The translations under genes and the position numbers were made by a program. Under the pieces are notes generated by a model. It was not told the origin of the DNA, ran no database searches, and saw only the letters and a program-made list of their open reading frames with translations. Source: Dactylonectria macrodidyma (taxonomy: Eukaryota; Ascomycota; Sordariomycetes; Hypocreales; Nectriaceae). From it: a stretch of DNA of 64,000 bases. Where the stretch lies: contig JAGMUV010000047.1 in assembly GCA_020744425.1 (NCBI GenBank), positions 1 through 64,000 on the forward strand, read 5' to 3'. Positions within the stretch are counted from its first letter, which is position 1. Each line of letters starts with the position of its first letter. This document shows, in pieces, positions 49,641 through 61,500 of the stretch.

Positions 49641-49787
49641 AAATTAAAAGCTCACGTGAATCCCACGTGATTCTCAACAGAAAAAACCCAGCCAATGAAG
49701 ACTTCTTTACACTTGATCTCGGGGGGGCGAAGGTGAATTCGAAGTCCACCCACATGTGGCAAATGAGAGTGGGAGGATTCGGACCAT

Positions 49788-51892
49788 CCCTTTGACTGTG
49801 TTAAGGCTCCAGACAGGGGGTCGCAGGGGGGTCGGCCCAATTAGGGAACGAGCGTTCAGAGGTACATCAATTCCCACCTATTTTGTATGGTGATAGAAGT
49901 CCCAGCAATCCTGCGAGCTACAAAGAGCTACATCGCACTGGTCACAGCCACCGCGAGACTGCCGCCGGATCCGGACCCTGTTGCCGTCGGCCTCACTCAA
50001 CGGCCGCCGCGAGCTTCGTGACCTGACCTCTCCACGCCGTACGCCCTGACATGCGAGGCAGTTACCCTTTTTCCCTCGCTGGACGTATTTATGCTGTGAC
50101 AGAGGCGTAAATTCGTCTCCCGCCCGAAACCTCTGCCTAGAGTCAGATTGACCGCTGTACGCCTGGACGAGGTCATCAACAAGGCGCCCTCGCCACTTAG
50201 CCTGACGTGTATATGACTTCCAAATAGGCTTGCCGCGTAGCTGAAGAAGGTAACTGTTGACTACAATGACGTCAATTAGGTAGGACCAAGCTAGGGCTTG
50301 CCAACCCCCTCGGCGCACACGGTGTTCGAAGCCCAAATATGACCTCAGTTGGTCACCGCGGTCTACCCCGTTCATCTCGTCATTGTAGAAGGCAGCAACA
50401 GACGGGATAATAATCTCTTTCACTGGCTCGTCACCGAAAAATCGCTGTATTGGGCGTGCTCGAATTTGGTCTGTTGTCGGCCTCTTGCGTAACCGAAGGA
50501 CGGTCTCGTCGCCTGCGTACACAGTAGATAAGAACAACACAAGGGCGTTGTCTTTCCACGCGATCTGATTTACCTGGCCCAGGACAAATTAGTAGGGCAT
50601 TTACAGCTAAAGCTGTCTGCTTGACTGACCTTATTATCCTTAGTTGGGACGGTCCTGATTTCGTTGAATTTGATATTTGCGGCAGCTGTGTTATCGTCAT
50701 TTTTGAGCTTGACTAAGGGCTTGTAGATGCCACAGTTGACTCGGGCTGTACCCGTAGCGCCGTGGCCGTGCTCGCGGAGGCTGCGTAGGAGGTCGGGAGA
50801 GGAAAAGAGGTTATCGATAAAGACGTGATAGTTGGCTTCTGGCAGCAAGTTTAGTCGGGCAACAACCACAGCCTGCGTCGGGTTCAGATAGACTGTCTTC
50901 TCCTGCTTGGCCTCACGCCGCCGTTGCCGGGCAGGCTTGAGACCAACAGGTCCAAACCTAGGTCCGGGCCTATGCCAAATCCAACGTAGGAAATAGCCCT
51001 GCTGTGCTGCAACCCAAACTTTGAAGCCGACGGGGATCGGCTTGTTAGGGACTCTTGTTGTCTCTTTTGACCTCCCGGTATAGCGGGCCATACACTCATC
51101 TACAGCGATGCAAGTGCCTGGAACATAGAAATCCGTAGACACGCGCTGTATGTGGTCAGACCACGGCGTCACACGGTCATAGGTGAGGGCGCTGTTGCTG
51201 CTTATGGTGATGTGAGGGCTGAAAATGCGAATGTGACGATGTAGCTGCTGAAATCGGTCATAGGTCATATATTTGATGATAGAGTGAGTAGAGTGTTGGT
51301 GCCCCGGCCGAGAAGTCTCCCAATGGTCTTCGAGGTCAAGTTCAGTGTGAATCCCTAAGTAAATAAGGATTGCGACCCATATGTAGACTTCTGCAACAGA
51401 GGTTGGTCTCCAGAGGCGTAACCGTGATCTTGGCGGTAATGTGTGTGCACTACCGCGAGCCTCTTGCTGCAGGTGGCTAACCCAGTCATTGGTATATTTA
51501 ACCCAGCTTTCTACTAGGGAAATAGGTAGGAATTGCTGGAAAAGAGATAACGGGTCCTGGGGCAGGTCCTTGACCTTAAAGTCGCGTGTTGGAACCTCGA
51601 AAGGCATGAAGTTGTAGCCGCGTTCGTTGACAGGGGCTAGGTTCGGCCGGCAGGTGTTGTCAGCTCCCTGCTCCCGGCGGCTGTTATCAGTGCAAATGAA
51701 GCTTTATCGTCATACACATTGATTGCCTGTGTTGAGGGCACTTGGGTATCCATCGCGAAAGTCAGAATCGTTTGTATGTGTATTTTGGTGGGGTTGATTC
51801 TGACTACGCGACGCGTTACTCTGATGTACCTCACTGTGAGCAGGGGTCATGTGGGGCACAATCTGGCCTGGAGCCTTAACACAGTCAAAGGG
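49788..51892 (-). mobile_element. piggyBac-type element A
   Basis: The ends are inverted copies of CCCTTTGACTGTGTTAAGGCTCCAG. CCC-initial ends fit piggyBac-type elements, but a TTAA target duplication is not preserved outside them (flanks CCAT and ATTA). It contains one transposase gene with a frame lesion near its start. Confidence 0.75.
49878..51753 (-). pseudogene. piggyBac-type transposase A (frameshift near N-terminus)
   Basis: From the ATG at 51607, exon 1 (51607-50630) and exon 2 (50573-49878) join across a 56-bp intron into 558 codons. The catalytic aspartates are present: VDECMARYTGRS, VFIDNLFSS and GVDRGDQLRSY. A C-terminal cysteine-rich zinc domain follows (CLACQG, CDQCDVALC, CWDFYHH). 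Compared with element B the first 50 or so residues are missing. They are found upstream from an ATG at 51753 (QAINVYDDKASF), but in another frame, so a small indel near 51690-51705 separates them. The protein from 51607 might still be made. Confidence 0.8.
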
Positions 51893-51904
51893 ATTACAGG
51901 GACC

Positions 51905-52055
51905 CGGATGGGGTTAATCCGGACCAACAGGAGGTGCAGTTGCGCTTCCGAATCGGGTAATCACCTAATCCGGTAATTTTGCAAGGGGGGGCCAAAATTT
52001 TGGGGGTGGAATCCCAGAGCTTAAGAAGAACCTTTCGTACCGAAAGGCATTCTTG
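51905..52055 (+). repeat. R2-associated repeat, single-unit copy
   Basis: It matches 46150-46300 (TTAATCCGGACCAACAGGAG, GGTAATTTTGCAAGGGGGGG, CTTTCGTACCGAAAGGCAT) but has only one unit of the segment that is tandemly doubled there. It lies between the two piggyBac elements. Confidence 0.85.
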
Positions 52056-52101
52056 GCGGTCTTGTATTTGTTTGTATTTTTATTTCGCCTGGGGACACAC
52101 A

Positions 52102-54360
52102 CCATCTCCTGAGTGCGCAAACACCTCCAAGGCGTACCTCGCCCCACATGATCATGGGCACCTCGGAAGTACGTGAGGGGTACGAAAAGTTTAATCCGAT
52201 AAGAAATTAATGCTATTTCCCACCTTAAACACCATCAAATTATTTTGATTTCATCAATGACTTCCCCTCCGATTCTAGAAGAGATACGGGTCATCAACCC
52301 CTATGATGACAGGAGCTTTATCAGGGAGGAGCACAGTCGCCGCCTGTGGCCAAATGACCCTACGCGCGCCGTTGATTTTCCGGCTGAAAATGATCGAGGC
52401 ACCAACTTCGAGCCTTTCCACGTAGAAACACGCCCTTTTCACATTAACACACTGCCTCCAACGCCTCTACAACTATTCCAGCTCTTTCTACCCATATCAC
52501 TCGTTGAGAAATGGGTATCTTACACAAATTCCTGGATCACGTGGCTCAAAGAAAACGGCGTTATTGACAGCTGGAATACCCCGATGGAGCGGACTTCAAA
52601 ACTAAACAAATGGGAAGGAACAACGGTCTCAGAGGTGTTAACGACGATTGGTGCGCTAATTTATATGGGTGTGCATAAAGAAAAGACGATACGAGGCTAT
52701 TGGAAACCCCCCAAGCCCGGTGATCAACGTCCTGCGCAATCATTTATCAAGTTGATCTCATACAACAAATTTCAGCTTATCCACAGGCACCTTCGTCCCT
52801 TTGACCACACCAAATTTGACGAAACTGTACCTATTCCGAAGGTATTCCAATGCGTTGAAGAGTGGTCTGACCATATGCAAGCCGTATCCATGCAGATATT
52901 CCGGCCCGGGTCTCACCTTGCCGTCGATGAGTGTATGATCTGTTATACCGGCAAAAGCGACGACATAACGGTTATCAAAAGCAAGCCTGACCCCGTGGGC
53001 TTCAAGATATGGGTTATCGCCCAATGCGGCTTCTTTTTTCGGTGGATTTGGCACGTCAAGGAGAAACCGCATGGTGCCGTTGGCGATGAAATTTCAACGC
53101 AGAAGTCATCATCACGAGGTCGGCCAAGCAAGCGAAGAAAAGTCACAGCCAAAGCCCCTAGTACAGAAGACAAGTCTTTCACACCGAATTCGACTCAAGC
53201 TGTCGTCGTTGCCCTTACAAATGTGCTGCCAGAAGCGAGATATCACGTATTTGTGGATAACCTTTTCTCATCGTCTCCCCTCTTCCGCAACCTCCGCAGC
53301 CACGGCTTCGGTGCCACAGGCACGGCTCGTACAAATAGCGGCATCAACCAGGAACTAGTGGATGATAAGAATAATGACGGCAAGGTCAAAAAAATGTACG
53401 AATTCAATACCGTCAAGGCGATCCCAACCCCTGACAACCAGGTACTAGCTTCAGACACTTTTAGCTGAGAAATCCCTACTAATTCGTCTTCGTTCTATAT
53501 CTATAGGTCAACCAAATCGCCTGGAAAGACAACAAGCTTGTGTTATTTTTAACTACCGTGTTTACCGGCGCCGACGATGAGCGTGTCGTCCGGCAGAGGA
53601 AGAAGCCGTCATCACGGAAGTCAGAAGCCAAGCCAATACGGCGTTTTTTTGGTAACGAAGCTACCAAAGAGATCAACATACCGACAGTGGCTGCTACTTA
53701 TAACGACCAAAAAAATCACGTTGACCGTGGTGACCAATTGAGGTCATATTATAAGTACGATCATCCCCTACGCCGTGGTGCGTGGCAGGCACTTGCATGG
53801 ACTTTCCTCCTTGACGTGGCCCTCGTTAACAGCTATATTGCTCAACTTCACGGACCGCAGCCAAATTGGAAGAGATATACGAATCAAAGGGAGTGGCGAG
53901 AGTGCATTTATAACGAATTATTTAATACCTACGGCCATAACAGTCAAGCAAGGAGGCATTACCGAGCCGGAGACGAGCGTGATCTACAACAACCCGAATT
54001 ACAGAGGGAACACATCGATCGCAAGATCAATCATGTCAACCGCAAGGTAAAGTCAGACTGCCTAGCCTGTCAGGGCTGTCGGCAGGGGCAGCTAAGAGTA
54101 AGAGCCCCGGAATGGAGCCCTCTTACGGAGGTCAGCGGCAATGAGGAAAAGAAGAAGATGAAGAGGCCGGATGTGCGGAGTCAGACCTCTCACGGATGCC
54201 GTATTTGTGATGTTGCGATTTGTAATACGAAGCATTGTTGGGACTTCTATCACCACCTAATTTAGCAGAGGAATTATGTACCCTTTTTTTGGCGCCTTCT
54301 GATTGGATCGAACCCCTCGTCGTGACCTGGTTGGAGGTGTTTGCGCACTCAGGAGATAGG
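52102..54360 (+). mobile_element. piggyBac-type element B
   Basis: Inverted ends share ATCTCCTGAGTGCGCAAACA followed by CCTCCAA. Flanking TTAA duplications were not found. It carries one transposase with no visible lesion. The ends differ from those of element A, and the proteins are clearly diverged, so the two are separate families. Confidence 0.75.
52257..54265 (+). CDS. piggyBac-type transposase B (647 aa)
   Basis: Exon 1 (52257-53441) and exon 2 (53507-54265) are joined across a 65-bp GT-AG intron at the same position as in element A, giving 648 codons. The DDE_Tnp_1_7 core shows LPISLVEKWVSYTNSW, then the three aspartates in VDECMICYTGKS, VFVDNLFSS and HVDRGDQLRSYY. The C-terminal zinc domain reads CLACQGCRQGQ, CRICDVAICNTKHCWDFYHH. 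The start is the first in-frame ATG. The enzyme would excise and insert the element at TTAA. No lesion is seen, so this is the candidate autonomous copy of the pair. Confidence 0.9.
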
Positions 54361-54459
54361 GGACTCTTTTTGGCCTCACGCCCGCCCCCCTGGACGAAAA
54401 ATATACAAACATACGACCTAACTCGTATTCTTACTTTCTTGGCATGCAACTGTTAAGAA

Positions 54460-55690
54460 AGTAGCCCGATCCACACCTTTTTCCTTAACAAGCGCAACGC
54501 GAACCATCCAAAACTGCTCCCCTCGCCCGATCCCGCCTGGCCCACGGTCTATCGCCGAATCTGCAAACAGGCTCGCACAAGAGCATGTGGAGGAGCACAA
54601 TGCCAAGTTGGAAGTATTTAAAGCTTTCTGCGACTCATTCGAAGAGACAGCCAGACAATTCACCTTGGACTCGAGCGCAACTTCGCATAACAGTTTGCCA
54701 ATTGCTTCTTAGATTTCTAGAATCATGCGCTCGTCGACACCAAATCTGCTCCTATGCCCACCTACAGCAGCATCGCCGCGAACCTCGCAACGAACGGCCG
54801 TCCCCCTACGGGGCCTACGTCCCCCCACGAACAATACTCCCAGACATCAACATCAACACCAACCAACCCCCGTCGCCCCACCCCAAGAGGATCTCCGTGT
54901 CTTCATCCGACGGGAAGCCGGAGCCCCGGCCAGAAGCAAGATGAGCTATGCAATCAGGACCCACATTTCGCGGGAAACTCGGAGTCGTCCTGCGTCGGAT
55001 CCCGTAGGCGGCCCAAGTCAAATCCGGTTGGGCCGTCGGTAGGACCGAGCTAACTACCCGCGACCTCCTTGTACAGCGACAATCTGGATGGGCGAATGAC
55101 CTTGGGGCCACCGCTGTAGAGATCAGCAGGAAATGGTTCGCTTATGCAATTCTGAACTGCCCCCGCAGACTGACAGACCTCTATGGCAACGGAAATTGAG
55201 GCCCAGACCGGGTTGAAGCCCGTCAACATACGCCCCTCGCGAGATAATTCAGATGACCTCCCGACTAAGACTCTGGTGGGCCCCCCGCGGTCGGTTCCCT
55301 CCCTAGGGGGTCACTGACTCACAAAAAGTATCCTTGATTCGCAAAATTCGGTACCTATAAATCCTCTCAATAGCGCTAAATTTCTTAGGGCCTTAAGTCA
55401 CTTTTTATTCCCGTAACCCTAACCCTGACTAAACCTTATTTCCGGACACAAGGTGCATAGTAACTAGTGGATGTACCACCTATTTTAAAGTATTTTGCGA
55501 ATCAACAATACCTTTTGCGAGTCAGTGACCCCCTAGGGAGGGAACCGACCGCGGGAGGGCCGGACTTGAGGCGCCCACCAGTACTTGTATCCTTCCTGAA
55601 GCCGACCAAGAAATACAATAGACATATGGTACAGTCCGATTCCCCATTTTGCGGATCTGACTGCGCGGCTTCTTCCGCTCGTGAGTCCTT
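54460..55690 (+). pseudogene. LINE (Tad-like) ORF1 relic, split by a MITE
   Basis: Shifting plus-strand frames keep pieces of a gag-like LINE ORF1: a helical segment (EEHNAKLEVFKAFCDSFEET), DLRVFIRREAGAPARS then YAIRTHIS, LLVQRQSGWANDLGATAVE and CPRRLTDLYGNEI, and DLPTKTL. The coding then resumes after the MITE with LVSFLKPTKK. Several stops and frameshifts are present. The match across the MITE is exact at codon level (PTKTL then LVSFLKP), which shows where the insertion occurred. Confidence 0.7.
55274..55581. mobile_element. Foldback MITE M2, same family as M1, inserted in LINE ORF1
   Basis: The right end reads inward CTGGTGGGCGCCTCAAGTCC, close to the M1 end CTTGTGGGGGCCTCTAGTCC. Both ends share CGGTCGGTTCCCTCCCTAGG and GATTCGCAAAA. 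TA follows the right end (55582-55583); the left junction has lost about 3 bp, and the left arm lacks about 15 bp of the terminal repeat. The middle holds the phrase CCCTAACCCT, which is only two telomere-like units. Confidence 0.83.
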
Positions 55691-56118
55691 AGGTTCACCC
55701 TAAGGAAAGTTTGTTCATGAATGTGGCGTCGAGGCGGGTGCTTTTTGGCTAAGCCTCGCTCCCCTAGTCGAGTCAGGTTAGAGTCTAGAGCGGGATATTG
55801 CCAGAGCACACACTTCTATGCATCACTCTCAGTTGGGGGCGCCAATATGTGTCCGTCTTGGTTATCAAGGTCGAGGCCGGGTGTGGTCCAAGATCCTGCC
55901 CCCCATGTCTTCCATAATAATAGACTTGAATTCCCTCCTCCATCTCCTTCTCCAACCTTTTCACAGGTTTGAACTTATTAATACCAACTTGCTTTACTTG
56001 AGCTCCTGATAAATCCTCTCCTTGCCTGCTAAGCTAAGGATTTGATCTCGCGAGCTTGGCTGAGCATCTCGCAGCATTCCACAACCAAAAGAACGGCAAC
56101 AGCAACAAAGGCGACAAA
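55691..56118. other. Intergenic / 5' region of the 7TM gene
   Basis: No gene is seen. The last 100 bases before the ATG at 56119 are A-rich (CAACAGCAACAAAGGCGACA), as in many fungal leaders. Confidence 0.4.
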
Positions 56119-57535
56119 ATGGGCCCACCCAAAGAGTCTGGCGAGCCCATTAAGTCCCAGGGCTGTATGCTGCGTGATCTCAACATCGCCCTCATCATCA
56201 TCACCACCATCATTATGATTCTACGACTGTACGCTCGTGGATGGATGACCAAGGCACTGGGACTGGACGATCTTATGGCTATTATCGCTTTCGTAAGTGG
56301 CTGCGCCGGAATATTGGTGCCTCAGACCATTTAAACCCTAACCATTCCTTACTAGAGCCTTACTATTGCCTTGTCAGCTTTAGAGATTGTTGAAGTCCAT
56401 AATGGATCAGGGACGCCGATGGACCAGCTCTCTAACGAACAGATCATTGCTTTCTTTTCGGTACTAGAAGCCCATTGGAGCAGACATGCTGGGAACACTT
56501 AGCTAATACAAGTATCGATTTAGATATTGCCTATTAATGAACTCATCTTTACACTTAGCTGTGGTGTTGTTCGCCTATCTATTCTCGCCTTCCTACCCCG
56601 CCTGAGCAGAGACCGTTAGTATTCCTGGAAATGAGAATATATAGTAGTTACTACCTGGTAAACTAACACCAATAATTAGGTAATTATATGCGATGTGTCT
56701 GGGGTGTAGGCTTTGTTATTGTTGCCATTACCTCGATCGTATTCTTCTTCACTTTAACTCAATGCCGACCTATCATAGACCTCTTCAAAGCTGCTAAGCC
56801 TAATCGTATCTGCAGCAGCCAAGACACAACGACCTATATGGCGTGGGCTCTCTCTATCGTGGGCATCTGCATTGACCTGGTCCTCTTCGGCCTCCCCATT
56901 TGGGTTATTCACAACAATATGACCTTAAGTCCTAATAAGGCCATTCAGGTTACCCTTGTCTTCTGTATTAGCCTCTTCGCTATCATTACAGGAGTCGTTC
57001 GGCTTGGCTTCATAATCACTGCTGACTTTTCTACCAACACGTTCGTCTATGTCCCTTCCTCACTTCCTCCCTTCCTCCCTTGCCTAGTTACTAGACACGA
57101 TGGCTAACTTGGTCTTACAGAACTTATAAGATGGTCCGCATTAGCTCCTGGGCCACTCTCGAAATCCACATCGGTCTCTGGTGCGGCTGCTTCCCAGCCC
57201 TCCAACCTCTGCTCCGCCTCATATCATATAAGCTCAATCTCCGTAGCCGCCTCGAGAGCATCAAAAAGATGACGCCGCACATGGGCACCGGCCCCCAGTC
57301 CCATAGTGGCTGGCCTGGGGCCAGAAGGTATAGCAGGCAGGCTAGCGCTATCAACTGCGAGAGCAATAGCGGCCAGGTTGAAGTATCAGCGGGTGATTCA
57401 ACAACCGAGTTTGTAATGCTGGACAATATAAGTAATAGCATCCACATGCAAACCGATATACTGGTTCAGGTAGAGGAGGGATTGCATGTGAGAGAGCAAC
57501 ATGACGTCAAGACTAAGACATGGGATGCTATCTAG
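56119..57535 (+). CDS. Fungal rhodopsin-like 7TM integral membrane protein (SAT4/PTH11-like)
   Basis: Five exons (56119-56292, 56356-56460, 56524-56614, 56680-57040, 57121-57535) give 382 codons with consistent phases. Seven hydrophobic segments are visible: NIALIIITTIIMIL; LMAIIAFSLTIALSALEI; LIFTLSCGVVRLSILAFL; VGFVIVAITSIVFFFTL; WALSIVGICIDLVLFGL; VTLVFCISLFAIITGVV; LEIHIGLWCGCFPAL. The loop after segment 1 has RLYARGWMTKALGLDDLMAI, the typical R-R/K-GxDD turn of the fungal rhodopsin-like domain. A 110-residue polar cytoplasmic tail follows. Members are found in PTH11-like receptors and in SAT4-type proteins of secondary-metabolite clusters; the ligand is unknown. No CFEM domain is present. 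This is the most intact host-type gene in the window. Confidence 0.85.
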
Positions 57536-58533
57536 GCCAATGATAGGATAGGTATACGTGTCACAACACTTGGTGAGACGCTAAAGTCGTGGGCGACAGC
57601 GCTCTTTTTCTGCCCACGTTTTCAGCCGCAGTAATAGCTGTACGAGTCTCGGGATTTATTTTGTGATTAGGTTGACGATTTCTGGATATATTGGTACTAA
57701 AAGATCGTAAATCGGATGACATTTTGGAAAGTTGTGGTGTTGAGGCGTGTTGGACTTGCTTTTTTTGATAGACTTTAGATACCCCACTTTACTCGGGATG
57801 GGGGGAGGTCACTGTTGGCTTTATTATGCACCTGCTAAGAAGTCGGATACTCCGTAACTATCGGCAGTTCGATTCCGGCGCTCATTACCCCGCTCACTTT
57901 ACTCTTTTAATCCGGCCGGCGCTTCCGTTTTTTAGGCCCTCCTCTAGTTTGCCCGGCATCCAGCATGCCAGGGAACGGCATCCGGGCCATCCATCCGTCT
58001 CTATGGGTGGTGTTGGATACGGTCCGTAACATTCGATCAAGGGAGTAGTGTTTAATAGGGTGTGGATCCTAAATCTGATGATTGTATTGATCTAGGATGC
58101 CTCCGACCCCCTCTTTTCTCTGTGAGGGGTTTTGAGTCATCCGGATATTGATATGTCAGAGGTTTATAAAATACTTCGAACACCCGTTAAGTTGCCAAGG
58201 CAAGGGACTTAACGGCTGAATATCCAGCCCGAAGGGTAAATACCGTACTCCTGCTATTAAACTCTCCTGGGGGAACCCCCTAGAAGCCCCCTTTCGACTG
58301 CGGCGGTAACCAGCTGTTAAACCACTTCAAACCTGTAGTCAGGGAGTTGACTGATAGACATAGGGGTCCCTCTACCACTTCCTGACAGGCCCAATCAACT
58401 ATGTACTGTATATCGAATTTCCCCTTTCCCTGTAGCTTATAGGAAAACGCCATTTAGTCAATGTAGCGTGGTGGATACGGCGGATCGGTCAGCTGTTGAG
58501 CCTGACGGCGTTGTTGGTCAGCAAGGCGCATCT
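57536..58533. other. Gene-free stretch with a perfect hairpin
   Basis: No coding region is seen. At 58184-58215 there is a 9-bp perfect stem, CCGTTAAGT and ACTTAACGG, around a 14-nt loop, about 320 bp past the 3' end of the third Helitron gene. It is a possible 3' hairpin of that element. Confidence 0.45.
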
Positions 58534-61500
58534 TCATCCCTGCCTTATAGTTAGCCACAAACGCAGTACGTAGGAAACGCAGGCGTATAAACCTTCCGTG
58601 GGCGTGTGGTTATAGAGGCTCTGGCGGTCGAAAGGCGCCTCAAGGAGTAGGCCTTGCAGCGAGGTAACTCGTGAGACGGCAACATAACTAATACCGGCCT
58701 GGAAGTCGCGTGTAGCGAGGTCAGTAACTATTTGATCCTTCGTTAGGCTCTGGCATTTGTGAACAGTGATAGCAAATGCCACGATCAGGGGAAACTGCGT
58801 GCGGGCGCAGGTCTCGTTGCCCACTAGGAAATCACGCGTGACTGGAAGGATGGGTACGATTTTCCTGCCCTCGTTAGTTGTTAGATACGGCGGTCCATCG
58901 TAGCTATCGAAATCCACCATAATAACGGCTGGGGGGTCTTCCCATGGTTTGGCGCCTGCATTCCAGGCGATATCGTATACAGTACCCTGGGCGCCGTTAA
59001 CTAGGCCAGCTGGCTGCCATAGATTAGTCGTGAGCATTACCCTGGCGCCCTTAGCAGCAGGGAACTTGTTGGATAGATTGCCAGCGTTGTCGTTTGGCGC
59101 CTGCCCCGCGCCATTGCCCTGATTCTTTGCCTCCACCTGTATTGCCGGGGCGTTGAGGTGTACCATATGCTCGTAATTGTATTCGTTGACGCGGGCCTTT
59201 GTAGAATACACCCGCAAAGCCGCCCTGAAGCTGTCAATCTCGCTCTGTGTTAGCTTGGCCTGTACCCGATTACCAAGGAGGTTCCATGACGGTATAGATA
59301 ACTTAACTTCACGCAGTTCCTGCAATGCCTGACGGAACTGGGCCTGATCATCGCCAGTTTGGCGCTGTACCGTGGTCAAGAAGATGGTGCGGTCAAATAA
59401 CCGGTAGGCCGCCTGCCCTCTCCTTTCCAGCGGAGACAGGCTGGTGCTAGTCGAATACAGCGGCTTTTGCCGGACGGGTGGTAACTGGAAGAAATCGCCC
59501 ACCAGCAAGACGCTCACGCCACCAAAGAACTCGAGGCTACGCTGTGGAAAGGCCTGCCGCAGGCGGGAATCGATCCGCGCTAGCTGCTCAAGCCCTAGCA
59601 TGCTCTTTTCATCGATAACGAGGTATTTGACGTGCCGTAGGCGGGACTGAAGGGCGGCCGCGTCGGCTGGGGGAAGGTCGGTAAAAGTACCACCTACTGG
59701 GAGGCGTAGCAACGAATGAATGGTGCTGCCTTGTATCTGGTTACTCGCAACGCCTGTTGGCGCTACGCGACAAATAGGGCTAGGATTCGGTAGGGCAGCC
59801 GCCTGGAGATGGGAGGATAGCACCTTGATGAGGAAGGACCTGCCTGTACCACCACCGCCGTCAACGTGGAGAAGGATTTGAGTAAGACTTTGCGCCTGGA
59901 AGTGGCCCATGAAGGTGTCGTACACGAGCCGTTGTTGTGGGTTCAGCTGATCACGCCAGTGAGGGCCAAGGACCTCCACATCGTTGGCTATAGGGTGGCT
60001 AGCGATAAGGTCTTTCCAGTAGCTGTCTCGAAATTCGGGATAAGTGCCCACATGCCGTGTCCAGTCGTAATTGACGTCGATATCGCGGCGGCCAAGTAGG
60101 TCAAGACCTTCCTGGGTAAGGGGTTTGTCAGGTAAAAAAGGGCGGCGAGGCGGATCCAGTCTTCGTCATCAAATTCCTCCTCCACAGGCAGAGTCTCGTA
60201 CTGATCCTCTTGAGGTTGTAATTGAGCCTCTTTTGGCCGGCCGTAATGGTCATCACCATGACTGTGGTGCTGCCAACAATAGGAGAAGGCCTTAGCGTGA
60301 GAATTAAAACGCTGGCCGTCAAATGTGAGGAGCTCATCAAGCCGGCGATGTGGGTGGTTCAATGTTAGCTTTACACGGCAGTAATCTGGCCACTGTTGAC
60401 CTTCTGGATCAGCCTGATAGCGAGGAAAGTAGACCAATACACGAGGCCTGCCATTGGCGTTGCCTGGCTGCCATTGCTTCCACTTGGAAGGGTCCCTAGA
60501 GCAGAAATTCCAGTATTTGAGAAAGGAAACGTAGGTCAGGTCCTCTAGGGCTTCTGGGCGTCGACAGTACTTTTCGTAGACGTTGGGGGCCTCGTCAACC
60601 TCATCGCCATCGATCCGTAGGGAGCGGGAATGCTTGTCAGGATTACGGCAATCAACATATAGGCAGGTTCGTGAGCCCTCCTGTAACGGCAGGCCGAGGA
60701 GCAAGTGGCAAACCTCCTGCTTTGAGTAATCCCGCTCAGCAACTAGCTGATTTAGGAGCTTTGACGTGAAGGAAATAAGGGGGTTATGGTCCTTGACCCG
60801 GGGCATCAGGGCCTTCCCAATCTGGGCAAAAGACTCACTTTTCTTTTCCGACTTGGAGCAGTATTTGGCTGCGTAATCGATTACCTGCTGTAGGCTCGTG
60901 CAGGGGGAGATATCTGTATTGGCCAGCCACGCAATTGTAAGCAAGCGGTTATAGTGGTTAATGTGGCTATCATTCCGCTCGCCCCTGAAGCTCCAGTGCT
61001 TAGAATGAGGAACCTTGTCTAGGGAGGCTAGTAGGCGTTGCCCGTGAGGAAATCCAAAGCGGCACTCGACCTGCTTGGTATGTTTATTGAGCTGCATACA
61101 ATAGTTATTACAGCGGTGTCGTTGCACGCGGTTAACTACCATTGATAGGAACCCAACGGTAAGGGGCTGCTGCAATAGATTAAGGATCAGGGGGTTCCCT
61201 TCCCCAGGCGCCTGTATTCGCTGAGGCTCTGGGTTAACAGCAGATACGTGATATCCCCAGATATGGGCGAATCGCTCCCGGGACTGATCATTGTCAGGAT
61301 CTAAGTCTGGATGGCTATTTAACCAATAGAGGCTGTGGTGGTGACTGGACCCCCTGCCCTGCCACTCGTAGCGACCCCAAAAGTCCGTTAGGTTAAACTT
61401 CTGCTTCAGGACAATAGTTCTAAACAGCGTATAACGCTTATGGAAGTGGTAAGCGGCGATGTGGGCGTTGTCTCGCAGTAGTTGCCGGGACAGGGCCATC

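Noticed and set aside
55420..55450. Telomere-like CCCTAACCCT
   Set aside because: Only two units, inside a MITE; too short for telomeric or interstitial telomeric DNA.
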